Of a stretch of DNA of 46,971 nt, positions 8,108-15,929 are shown one piece after another; the stretch's first letter is position 1, and each line of letters opens with the position of its first letter. Under the pieces are notes generated by a model. The model was not told the DNA's origin. It ran no database searches and was given only the letters and a program-made list of their open reading frames with translations. Position numbers and translations under genes: made by a program. The stretch comes from Lentisphaeria bacterium (GTDB taxonomy: Bacteria > Verrucomicrobiota > Lentisphaeria > Oligosphaerales > Oligosphaeraceae). The DNA lies in the NCBI GenBank assembly GCA_024405215.1, contig JAKSPB010000023.1, forward strand, positions 1 through 46,971, given 5' to 3'.

Positions 8108-11100
8108 ATGTTTTTGCAGAAGGATGACAAATTAGGAACATATCGACTGATTGCCAAATGCGGTAGCGGCGCCTGCGGGGAAGTCTGGCGCGCCAAGGCG
8201 GAGAACGGACGCTTGGTCGCATTGAAGATTTTTCCCTTGGACAACGGCATGGGCGCAGATGAGGCCAGTGGCATTCAGGAGTATGCCAAAATGCCCAGGC
8301 AGCCGAATCTTATTGCGGTATGGGATGTGCAGTTTGTCGATGGCTACTGCTATTATTGCATGGAATTGGCGGATAATATGTCTCCCGAAGCGGATGAATA
8401 TATCCCGAAATCACTTGACCGCGTGATGGCAAACCAGAAGGGCATGCCTGCCCAAGAGGTCGCGGAACTGGCAATTCAGCTCCTGAACGGTTTGCAGGCA
8501 ATCCATGATGCAGGATTGGTTCACCGAGACATCAAGCCGGAGAATGTGCTTTTCGTCAACGGCGTGCCGAAGATCGCCGACATGGGCCTGATGGTTCAAA
8601 ACAACCATTTCAGGACGATGGGCGGGACCATCGGCTATATTCCCCCTGAAAGACTGACAGGAAGGGTGACGGGAGAATACACCAACAATGACGATCTCTA
8701 TGCCATGGGTAAAATCATCTACTGCCTATGGAGCGGCAATCCCGCAATCATGTTCCCCTCAGTGCCGGACAGATGCCTGGAAAGCGCGATGGATGCCGGA
8801 ATCAATCGTGTGCTTGGCATCGCCTGCAATACTCATCACAATCACCGTTTCAAAAGTGCAAGCGCCTTTGCAGAGGCACTGAGAAACTACGTGAAGAAGG
8901 TCCCTGCCGGTACGCGGACAGGGGGGAAGGCAGGAGGCGGATTGCGCAGGAAGCTTCTCTCTTGGGGACTGCTGCTCATGGCTTTGGGAATCATGGCTTT
9001 CGCAGGGGCGTATATGTTGCATTGGCCTGGCGAATATGACTCAAAGTCCGAGGGAGTTGAACAAAAGGACGTAGAGAATGCCGGTGTCCCTCGAAATGAC
9101 GCAAAGGGGTGGACGCCGTTGATGAAGAATGACAGCGGAAATTCTGTAACCGTGTCAAAGACCACGACAGACGGACAGACGGAGGTGGTGGCAAAGACGC
9201 TTTCGGGAAGCGGCGTCAACGAAGCGCTTCCCAACGGCGGTCCTTATGCCGCGACATGGGATTTCGCGGCGGATTGCCCAGGCGTCGTTCCGACGAATAT
9301 GGCAGTGGACGCGAAAGCCATGGCGGGAAATTATCTTGTCGTCGACCTGGAGACGGGTTCGCATCGATACACGATGTCCGCTCCGGATCTTTCCGACGAC
9401 ACCTGCCGCACGACAGAACTGTGGCTGCGCAGGATTCCGGCGGGGACTTTCATGATGGGCAGTCCGGAAAACGAAGTCGGGCGTTCCGGCGACGAACCGC
9501 TTCACGCCGTCACGCTGACGGAAGACTACTACATCGGCGTTTTCGAAGTGACGCAGAAGCAGTACGACCTGCTCTGCCCAAACAACATGTCCGATTGCAA
9601 GGGCGACTGCCGTCCCGTGGATAACATCTCCTACGATATCATCAGAGGCACGAAGAAAAAGGAAGGTGCGGGCTGGCCGCTTTATGGTCATGCCGTGGAC
9701 GAGATGTCCTTCCTCGGGACGCTTCGCAGTAGGACCGGGCTTGTCTTTGACCTTCCGACGGAGGCGCAATGGGAATACGCCTGCCGTGCAGGCGCCGCCA
9801 CGGCGCTCAATACAGGCAGGAATCTCATGGTGTCCGAACATGATTCGTCCATGAACGAGGCTGGACGATACGGCGGCAACCGTTCCGACGGCATGGGCGG
9901 CTACGGCGAGCATACGAAAGTGGGTTCGTATCTCCCTAACGCCTGGGGGCTCTACGACATGCACGGCAATGTCGGCGAATGGTGCCTTGACAGATACGGG
10001 GAATACGACCTTTCCATGCGGAACGATCCTGTCGGGGCCATGACAGGAAACGGGAGAGTCATACGCGGCGGAACATGGAACGCCTTCTATGTCTATGCAG
10101 GCAACTGCCGTAGCGCTGCACGCGGACAGGACACTTCCGAACGTCCGTTGAACATCTGGGGCTTCCGCGTCGTCTGTCTGCCTTCTGTATCGCTGACAAG
10201 ACACAAGTTGTCAGTCAACGGCGAAGAGTCGCAATGCCTTGAAGGCGACATGATCACGATAAACGCTCCCGTCAAGTCGGGCTACCTCTTCAAGGAATGG
10301 GTAGCCAAGGGGGTGACTCTTTCCGACACGGAATCACAGCTCACTGCCTTCAGAATGCCAGCCAACGATGTCAAGCTGACTGCAAGCTACGAACCGCCTC
10401 CTGCGTTGGAAAACACTCTCTATCTTGTCGTGAATCTGATAGATGGTTCGCTGCGATGCACCGATACGGCACCCGACCTCTCCGACGACACATGCCGCAC
10501 CACGGAACTGTGGCTACGCAGAATTCCAGCAGGCACTTTCATCATGGGAAGCCCGGAATACGAAGTGGGAAGGAAGGAGAATGAAAAACAGCATAAGGTG
10601 ACAATCAGCAATGATTATTACATCGGCGTTTTTGAAACGACCCAGAGGCAATGGAAGCTTGTCATGGGAACGGATCCTTCCTGTCGGAAAGGCGATTGCC
10701 GTCCCGTCGAGACGGTAACCTACGATTCCGTTGCCGATGCTTTCATGCGAAAAATATCGGCAAAGACCCATTTATTCTTTTCCCTCCCGTCGGAAGCCCA
10801 ATGGGAATATGCCTGCCGGGCGGGAACTGCCACTTCCCTCAATTCGGGCACGAACCTTACTGGAACCGGCATGGATTCCGAACTGTCGAAAATCGCGCGG
10901 TATCTTTTCAACAACCGCGACGGCAAAGGCGGTTACGAGGTCACGACGAAGGTGGGAATGTATCCTCCCAACGCCTGGGGACTTTACGACATGCATGGAA
11001 ACGTGGCGGAGTGGTGCGGGGACTGGTATGCAGAATATCCCGACGCAGCAACCCCAGCGACAGATCCGGAAGGTCCCCGGCATGGAACAATCCATGTGCG

Positions 11101-12493
11101 CAGAGGAGGCTGTTCAGAAGACACCGCGTTGAAATGCCGCTCGGCGTTCCGGGCTGTTGACGGCGATCCGCCAGGAGGCGATGGCGGACGCGGTTTCCGC
11201 GTGATGGTCCAGCCGGCGGCGCCTTGTCACTCTGTCGTCGTCAACGGCGAAATGCAGGGAAAAATCTATGAGAACGAAGAACTTGCCATTACTCCTGAAA
11301 TTCCAGAAGGAGCGGCTTTCGCGGAATGGATTCCCGAAGGCGTCTTTTTGAATGAAAAGCAACGGCATGCCAATCCGGTCTCCTTCGCGATGCCCGCCAA
11401 CGACGTGACGCTGACTGCGGAATATGAGAAGATTCACCGTATCGCCGTCAAGGATATCCATGCATCTCGGCATCCATCCGGAAACGACCTCGTGGACATC
11501 GTCTATTCCGTTGACTGCGATCTTGTGGACGCACAGGGGAATCCAGCGGAAATCTTCATGGATTTTGCCTTGGTCAACAATGACACGAAGGAAACTTTCA
11601 AGATCGCTTTGGTTACGGGAGACGGCGCGGACGCGCCAATAACCACAGGCGGGCCGTATGCCGTTGTCTGGGACAAACGCAACGACCTTCCAGAGATTTC
11701 CGGCGATTCCTTCTCCGTCGTTGTGAGCGCCAGGGCGATGCTCCCTACGCAGCCGATCCCTGGCGATCCAGTCGTTTATCTCCCGCTATCCGATTCGACG
11801 GCGTCTGCAGCCGAAACCGGACAGCCTCTGTCTTACTACGGGAAACCTACGTCCACAATCGTGGAGGGAATCCCATGCACGTATTTCGACGGAAAATCGG
11901 CTATCTACAATTCGCAATGCAGCTTCATTCCCGCGATGGCATCCTGCACCGTCAGCGCATGGGTCAGGATGTCGTTCGACATGGCGGACACTCCCGTGTG
12001 CGAACTCGGCATCTGGGAGGGATGGAATTCTGCCTTTATAGACATCTTCACTCCCGTGATACGTCCAGGAAAAGTATGCGTTTATACGAAACACAGCGAC
12101 AACACTGACGGCGATCTCCCCTATGAAGAATGGCATCATGTTCTTGTCTGGGGATCACGCCTGTCTGCCGGCGTTTATGTGGACGGCGCCTATGCCGCAA
12201 GCAATGAAGAAGAGGAGGACAACTTCTTGGAGGCGCGAATGGAGCCGATCCGAACCAGTTTTGTCATAGGAAGCAATCGCAATCGCGAGAAGCCGTATGG
12301 TCGCGATGGATTCTGGAGGGGGCACATTGCTTCCTTCAGGGTGTACGACCGCATTCTCAAGCAAAGCGAAATCAACGCTCTTGCGTGTGAATTCAGACCT
12401 GCCGAACTCCTTGACGAAGGCATGAGCGCTCCGCTGGAACTGAAAGCCTCCACTATTCTTCCGACCGTAAACGCTGTGGAAACCCAAAGGTAA
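8108..12493 (+). CDS. Transmembrane Ser/Thr protein kinase with two FGE-sulfatase domains and a LamG-like C-terminus
   Basis: The protein has 1461 aa from ATG 8108; TTG 8066 would add 14. Residues 10-270 are a PknB-like kinase: glycine loop CGSGACGEVW, ATP lysine in VALKIF (about 40), HRDIKPEN (about 139), DMG in place of DFG, and GTIGYIPPE. One transmembrane helix lies at about 282-303, so the rest is outside the membrane. FGE-sulfatase-type modules lie at about 435-690 and 795-1033 (both with AGTF.MGSP, EAQWEYACRAG, NAWGLYDMHGNV, GFRV). Each is followed by a Gly/Trp bacterial repeat ending MPANDV.LTA.YE. A LamG/concanavalin-like domain spans about 1221-1431. The FGE modules keep one Cys (CRSA) but lack the partner Cys of true formylglycine enzymes, suggesting sensing or binding. 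The frame stops inside a third repeat, as described in the next entry. Confidence 0.85.
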   Translation: MFLQKDDKLGTYRLIAKCGSGACGEVWRAKAENGRLVALKIFPLDNGMGADEASGIQEYAKMPRQPNLIAVWDVQFVDGYCYYCMELADNMSPEADEYIPKSLDRVMANQKGMPAQEVAELAIQLLNGLQAIHDAGLVHRDIKPENVLFVNGVPKIADMGLMVQNNHFRTMGGTIGYIPPERLTGRVTGEYTNNDDLYAMGKIIYCLWSGNPAIMFPSVPDRCLESAMDAGINRVLGIACNTHHNHRFKSASAFAEALRNYVKKVPAGTRTGGKAGGGLRRKLLSWGLLLMALGIMAFAGAYMLHWPGEYDSKSEGVEQKDVENAGVPRNDAKGWTPLMKNDSGNSVTVSKTTTDGQTEVVAKTLSGSGVNEALPNGGPYAATWDFAADCPGVVPTNMAVDAKAMAGNYLVVDLETGSHRYTMSAPDLSDDTCRTTELWLRRIPAGTFMMGSPENEVGRSGDEPLHAVTLTEDYYIGVFEVTQKQYDLLCPNNMSDCKGDCRPVDNISYDIIRGTKKKEGAGWPLYGHAVDEMSFLGTLRSRTGLVFDLPTEAQWEYACRAGAATALNTGRNLMVSEHDSSMNEAGRYGGNRSDGMGGYGEHTKVGSYLPNAWGLYDMHGNVGEWCLDRYGEYDLSMRNDPVGAMTGNGRVIRGGTWNAFYVYAGNCRSAARGQDTSERPLNIWGFRVVCLPSVSLTRHKLSVNGEESQCLEGDMITINAPVKSGYLFKEWVAKGVTLSDTESQLTAFRMPANDVKLTASYEPPPALENTLYLVVNLIDGSLRCTDTAPDLSDDTCRTTELWLRRIPAGTFIMGSPEYEVGRKENEKQHKVTISNDYYIGVFETTQRQWKLVMGTDPSCRKGDCRPVETVTYDSVADAFMRKISAKTHLFFSLPSEAQWEYACRAGTATSLNSGTNLTGTGMDSELSKIARYLFNNRDGKGGYEVTTKVGMYPPNAWGLYDMHGNVAEWCGDWYAEYPDAATPATDPEGPRHGTIHVRRGGCSEDTALKCRSAFRAVDGDPPGGDGGRGFRVMVQPAAPCHSVVVNGEMQGKIYENEELAITPEIPEGAAFAEWIPEGVFLNEKQRHANPVSFAMPANDVTLTAEYEKIHRIAVKDIHASRHPSGNDLVDIVYSVDCDLVDAQGNPAEIFMDFALVNNDTKETFKIALVTGDGADAPITTGGPYAVVWDKRNDLPEISGDSFSVVVSARAMLPTQPIPGDPVVYLPLSDSTASAAETGQPLSYYGKPTSTIVEGIPCTYFDGKSAIYNSQCSFIPAMASCTVSAWVRMSFDMADTPVCELGIWEGWNSAFIDIFTPVIRPGKVCVYTKHSDNTDGDLPYEEWHHVLVWGSRLSAGVYVDGAYAASNEEEEDNFLEARMEPIRTSFVIGSNRNREKPYGRDGFWRGHIASFRVYDRILKQSEINALACEFRPAELLDEGMSAPLELKASTILPTVNAVETQR

Positions 12494-12601
12494 TACGGCA
12501 GCAAAGTTGAAACCACGGCTCCCGCCAAGGAGGGGTGCGTCTTCCTGAAATGGTTCGCGGAGGGAATTGATTTGGACAACAGAAGTGCCCCGGCTGTAAG
12601 G
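12494..12601 (+). pseudogene. In-frame remnant of the kinase C-terminal repeat beyond a stop codon
   Basis: After the TAA at 12491-12493 the same frame reads YGSKVETTAPAKEGCVFLKW and then FAEGIDLDN. Joined to the residues before the stop (VNAVETQR) it aligns without gaps to the two earlier repeats in the kinase (VNGEESQCLEGDMITINAPV, KSGYLFKEWVAKGVTLSD). The stop therefore sits where a residue should be, and the similarity fades near 12595. The gene is probably 3'-truncated by a nonsense change plus loss of the tail. Confidence 0.75.
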
Positions 12602-12620
12602 GCGCATCCTGCGGCCAAGT

Positions 12621-12717
12621 GTTCGCCGCGTAGCAGTTGTACAACAAAACATAAACAGGATGCAATTCAACAACCTTCTTAGTTCGCCGCGAAGCAGCTG
12701 TACAACAAAACATAAAC
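12621..12717. repeat. Pair of 36-bp direct repeats
   Basis: GTTCGCCGCG(T/A)AGCAG(T/C)TGTACAACAAAACATAAAC occurs at 12621-12656 and 12682-12717, differing at two bases and separated by 25 bp. The first copy contains the perfect 10-bp palindrome GTTGTACAAC. Confidence 0.9.
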
Positions 12718-12786
12718 CCTTGGCCGGTGGCACCGCCCTTACTGCACTTCGCGCAAATGGCGCGCGCTTCTGCGAATATTGCGTTT

Positions 12787-12960
12787 ATTAATTCCTGAAC
12801 CCGTGAAGTTTCCGTGCGTTCTCGCACAACTCATTGCATGACATTCAATTGTAAAAATGCTCGACGTGCGGCCGGCACGCCTTCACATTTTTGCAACATA
12901 CTTTCAAGCAAGCAGTTGCATGATAGCATCACGTTGAACTTCACGGATTCAGTAATTGAA
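12787..12960. mobile_element. MITE-like element B with inverted terminal repeats
   Basis: The left end reads CCTGAACCCGTGAAGTTT (from 12793). The right end, as reverse complement of 12934-12960, reads TTCAATTACTGAATCCGTGAAGTTCAA. The interior also folds back (TGTAAAAATG...CATTTTTGCA around a GTGCGGCCGGCAC core). There is no open frame of note. The same terminal word occurs alone at 39850-39869. Length and folding fit a non-autonomous MITE; no clear target duplication was found. Confidence 0.55.
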
Positions 12961-13734
12961 TTGACCTCCACATCCTCCTGTCAATTATGTCCTTTTTGTT
13001 CCTTTCTCTTCCCATCCATCAACTTATTAATTGAGAATTGAGAATTACGAATTGAGAATTGCAAACACTCACAGAAATGGCCAAATTTGATGCCATTTGC
13101 CGTCAAGGGATATATATGCGTAAAAGGGCATGAAATGCAGCAGCGGCCATTCTAGGCCCACTAGCGTTGATGCGAGCGATGTTCAACACTCATTTTGAGT
13201 CATGGCAGACGCCAGAAGAAACGCCAACCACTTATTTCGCATGACAAGATGCACCCCATGCAATTGCGCTCCACTGCGCTTGCCACACACGAATCCCCCG
13301 GCCCTCACAAACCAGGTCGAACCAAGGCCTCCATACGGTCTTCCATCCCGCCCCCCCAACAAACTATACCGCGATGTGAACAGAATCCTGCCTTAAAAGG
13401 TGATATTCCGTAGCAACTCCCCCCCTCTTCAAAAAAATCGCAAAAAAAAGAAAAACACAAGATAAAAAAAATATTTTTCGTCGGTATATAGAGATATGTA
13501 GATCACATGTGCAGTGAAAAAGCTTCCTTCTGTTCCTGCAAAACTGCCCGAAATTAGGTCTCGCGTCAAAAAATGCTTGCGTAGGATCCCTAGTGGCTTA
13601 AGCAAACATGATTAAGCGTGTCTGGAATTTTAATTCAGCACGTCGGAAGCGTTCCTAGGTTCTTTTCACGTTCCCAAAAATCACATGAAGGTTGCTAACT
13701 TTTAAGTTTTTTTAGATTTACCTTTTCGTGAACT
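12961..13734. other. Gene-free AT-rich stretch at the left side of the island
   Basis: No credible gene lies here. Visible are short direct words of ATTGAGAATT between 13029 and 13060, the direct repeat R1 (13068-13200), A-rich runs near 13430-13490, and a drop in GC that continues through the following genes. The short frames at 13195-13413 overlap R1 and have no coding signature. Confidence 0.7.
13068..13200 (+). repeat. Direct repeat R1 at the left edge of the AT-rich island
   Basis: This aligns without gaps to 22090-22222 at roughly four identical bases out of five. Shared blocks include CTCACAGAAATGGCC, GCCGTCAAGGGATATATAT, AAAAGGGCATGAAATGCA and AGCGGCCATTCTAGG. Each copy is partly self-complementary (AATGGCC...GGCCATT), so a MITE-like origin is also possible. 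Confidence 0.85.
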
Positions 13735-13762
13735 TTGTGCTTTCTTTTCTAAAGAATAATAC
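13735..13762 (+). promoter_or_regulatory. Possible sigma-70-type promoter for the lipoprotein cluster
   Basis: TTGTGC (13735-13740), a 16-bp gap and TAATAC (13757-13762) lie about 95 bp upstream of the first lipoprotein start. In AT-rich DNA such matches arise easily. Confidence 0.3.
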
Positions 13763-13786
13763 GCATAGAGTTTTTTTACTGAAATC

Positions 13787-13831
13787 GTTACTGTTCAAAA
13801 TCTTACATTGGGTTGGCTTCTGAACAGTAAC
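13787..13831 (+). promoter_or_regulatory. Stem-loop in the leader of the first lipoprotein gene
   Basis: GTTACTGTTCA (13787-13797) is a perfect inverted repeat of TGAACAGTAAC (13821-13831) with a 23-nt loop, ending 25 bp before the start codon. It could be an operator or an mRNA hairpin. It lacks a T-run, so it is unlikely to be a terminator. Confidence 0.5.
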
Positions 13832-13856
13832 CCAAAAATCAAAAAAGGAAAAAAAG

Positions 13857-14777
13857 ATGAAAAATGTTTTTTTTGTTTTGATGTGTGTTGCTTTGGTTCT
13901 CGCAACAAGTTGTGCTAGTACAGGCACGAAAAAGAAAGTTAATAGTGAGGATGATATTAAGAAAAATCAGCAACTCTTAAATGAATTCCGTGAAGTTGCG
14001 AAAAAACCGATTTATGTGGAAAAGTGTGGAAATTCATTGGACCCATTGTGTGATAGTTGCAACAATATTTATGATCAAGTAGCAAAGCAAAATGTGGAGG
14101 TGTTTGAAAAGTTGCGAGGCAACGAAATCTCAGAAGAACTTGCTAGAGCATTTTGGGATGGCAGCAACGAAGAAGAGATCATACAGAAAGCAAACAATCG
14201 AATCGCAGGCATGGCAGATAGCGATAAAGAAAAATATACAGCAGAAGCCATGGTGGCGACAGCAAAGGAACAATTCTGCTTTGAAAGCTATACGGCGTAC
14301 AAGCAGGAATTAAAAGAAGCACTAGATGATGCAGCTCGCAATGAAATTACGACCAAGGCTCAGGCGGATGTCGAGTATTGGGCTCGTTTGGAAGCAGGGA
14401 AAACCGTTTTTGAAAGACGTTTTGACAAAGAAACCTGTGACAAATACGTGAGTACATTTGATGCTTTGGTTATTTCAATCCAAGAAGCTTCTAAGGGAAT
14501 TGTCTCTGCCGGCCAGGATCTCATTAAAAAACTTGGTGCTGATGCAAAGACAAAAATTTCTGAAGAAAAAGCCCGTCTTCAGGCAGAGGGAGTTAGCGGA
14601 TTGGAATTGCTAAAGGCCGTGAAGGGTGTTTCAGCTTCTATTACGGAACAGACCAAAAAAGAGACAGAAAACATCAAAGACCTGTTAAACGTGGCTCAAA
14701 AACAAGCTTCATTTGAACTTAAGACTATTGCTTGGTGCAAGGAGCAAACTGAAATCATGAAATCCTATAACGAGTAG
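13857..14777 (+). CDS. Predicted lipoprotein, helical, unknown function
   Basis: The protein has 306 aa. The N-terminus is a lipoprotein signal (FFVLMCVALVLATSC, lipid-modified Cys at 19) followed by ASTGTKKK, so the mature protein is probably tethered to a membrane. The rest is predicted largely helical and strongly charged, with a few Cys residues (KCGNSLDPLCDSC at about 57-69) that could form disulfides. No known domain was recognised. The gene is AT-rich compared with the genes on either side of the island, starts after an AAGG-type ribosome site, and is followed by a strong terminator, so it may be transcribed at higher level than the genes downstream. Confidence 0.75.
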   Translation: MKNVFFVLMCVALVLATSCASTGTKKKVNSEDDIKKNQQLLNEFREVAKKPIYVEKCGNSLDPLCDSCNNIYDQVAKQNVEVFEKLRGNEISEELARAFWDGSNEEEIIQKANNRIAGMADSDKEKYTAEAMVATAKEQFCFESYTAYKQELKEALDDAARNEITTKAQADVEYWARLEAGKTVFERRFDKETCDKYVSTFDALVISIQEASKGIVSAGQDLIKKLGADAKTKISEEKARLQAEGVSGLELLKAVKGVSASITEQTKKETENIKDLLNVAQKQASFELKTIAWCKEQTEIMKSYNE

Positions 14778-14784
14778 AATAGTA

Positions 14785-14817
14785 AAATACACGCCAGCCC
14801 AAGGCTGGCGTGTATTT
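14785..14817 (+). terminator. Terminator after the first lipoprotein gene
   Basis: AAATACACGCCAGCC (14785-14799) pairs perfectly over 15 bp with GGCTGGCGTGTATTT (14803-14817) across a CAA loop. Confidence 0.85.
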
Positions 14818-14852
14818 GTTAGAATTTCATTTATTCTTCTAAAAAAATAATT

Positions 14853-15929
14853 ATGAAAGTCATCAAAACATTTTCTTTTTGTGCCATTGCAATTTTTCTT
14901 TTCTGTTCCTGCGCTTCAACAACACCTGAATTGACTCATCAGGTAGGAAACGCGTATGACACTATGGAAGGATTACTGTTTTATACTAGAGGATATCTTC
15001 AAAAACAGAAAGAGATTAGTCTGCCAAAAGGAATCAACGAGAAACATTTCACAAAGTTGCCTTTGGGGGCACAGCCAGGATTTAAACAAGTAACTCGTGG
15101 GGAAAATTCATCTGATGTTATCCCCATGAAGATGTTTGATATGTTGAAAACCGATTTTGAATCAATGCTTAGCGGAATAGGACGCTTCCCCGTTGCGCAG
15201 ATCCTGGAAGGACGCGCAGATGCCGATCTGCAGCAGATGAATCGTGTCGGAATAGCACGTGTTGCAGAGCGTGATGTCAGTGAGATGACTGAAATCAAGA
15301 CCATTCTAAATGTAAGTGTCTCAAATTCTAAGACAGCCAGTTATCAAAATGGATACAGGACTACCAATCAGCAGATGGAGTGGAACTGTGTGCCAATGGA
15401 TGCTGTCAGCCAGGCTCCGGTCAGTTGGTGGCCGCCGACAAAAATCACATCCAATGAACAAATAGTCCAGAAGGTCTCTCCGACTGGGCAAGTGGTAGGG
15501 GGGCTTCGCACCGATAATGATGTAGAGCGTGAAGCTTTCTGGAGGAATTTGAGCAGAAAGGCTCAGCTTAAATTCATTCAATGGGTTTACGAGAACTTCC
15601 CGGCAGGAGGCGTGATTACTGATATGGATCTGGAAAGTAATCTGGCCACCATTGCAGCAAGCCGCTCTACTGGATTGCAAAATAATATGGAGGTTGTTGT
15701 TTACGCGCGAGAAAAGGGACGTAGCATTAGAGTTCCTTTGTTTAGTGCAACCGCCACAGCAGCCAATGAGGGGGATTCTGATTTGAAGATTTGGCGGTAT
15801 TCACAAGCTCCGAGAGCCCAAAAAATAATCAACCAACTTCGCACGAATTCGCTTGGTGAGATGGAGGAAACATACGAATTCTGGGGAGTTGTTTGGGGAT
15901 TGGCTGAACCGCCAGATTTCATTAATTGA
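14853..15929 (+). CDS. Predicted lipoprotein with CsgG-like and FlgT_C-like features
   Basis: The protein has 358 aa. A lipoprotein signal (FCAIAIFLFCSC) is followed by AST. Residues about 95-165 (MFDMLKTDFESMLSGIGRFP, then ARVAERDVSEMTEIKTILNV) resemble the core of the CsgG/LpoB-type fold, in which a small alpha-beta domain forms oligomeric rings. Residues about 250-300 (GGVITDMDLESNLATIAASR, then STGLQNNMEVVVYAREKG) resemble the small beta-barrel seen at the C-terminus of FlgT and of some CsgG-like proteins. Both readings are inferred from sequence pattern and need a profile search. The stop codon overlaps the next start (TGATG), indicating translational coupling with the following lipoprotein. 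Confidence 0.7.
   Translation: MKVIKTFSFCAIAIFLFCSCASTTPELTHQVGNAYDTMEGLLFYTRGYLQKQKEISLPKGINEKHFTKLPLGAQPGFKQVTRGENSSDVIPMKMFDMLKTDFESMLSGIGRFPVAQILEGRADADLQQMNRVGIARVAERDVSEMTEIKTILNVSVSNSKTASYQNGYRTTNQQMEWNCVPMDAVSQAPVSWWPPTKITSNEQIVQKVSPTGQVVGGLRTDNDVEREAFWRNLSRKAQLKFIQWVYENFPAGGVITDMDLESNLATIAASRSTGLQNNMEVVVYAREKGRSIRVPLFSATATAANEGDSDLKIWRYSQAPRAQKIINQLRTNSLGEMEETYEFWGVVWGLAEPPDFIN

Noticed and set aside
8108-8950. Kinase judged inactive because DFG is DMG
   Set aside because: The metal-binding Asp and Gly, the ATP lysine and the HRD Asp are all present; the Phe to Met change is tolerated in many active kinases.
12621-12717. Possible mini-CRISPR (36-bp repeats, 25-bp spacer)
   Set aside because: Only two copies, which differ at two positions, no further units, and no cas genes in the window.
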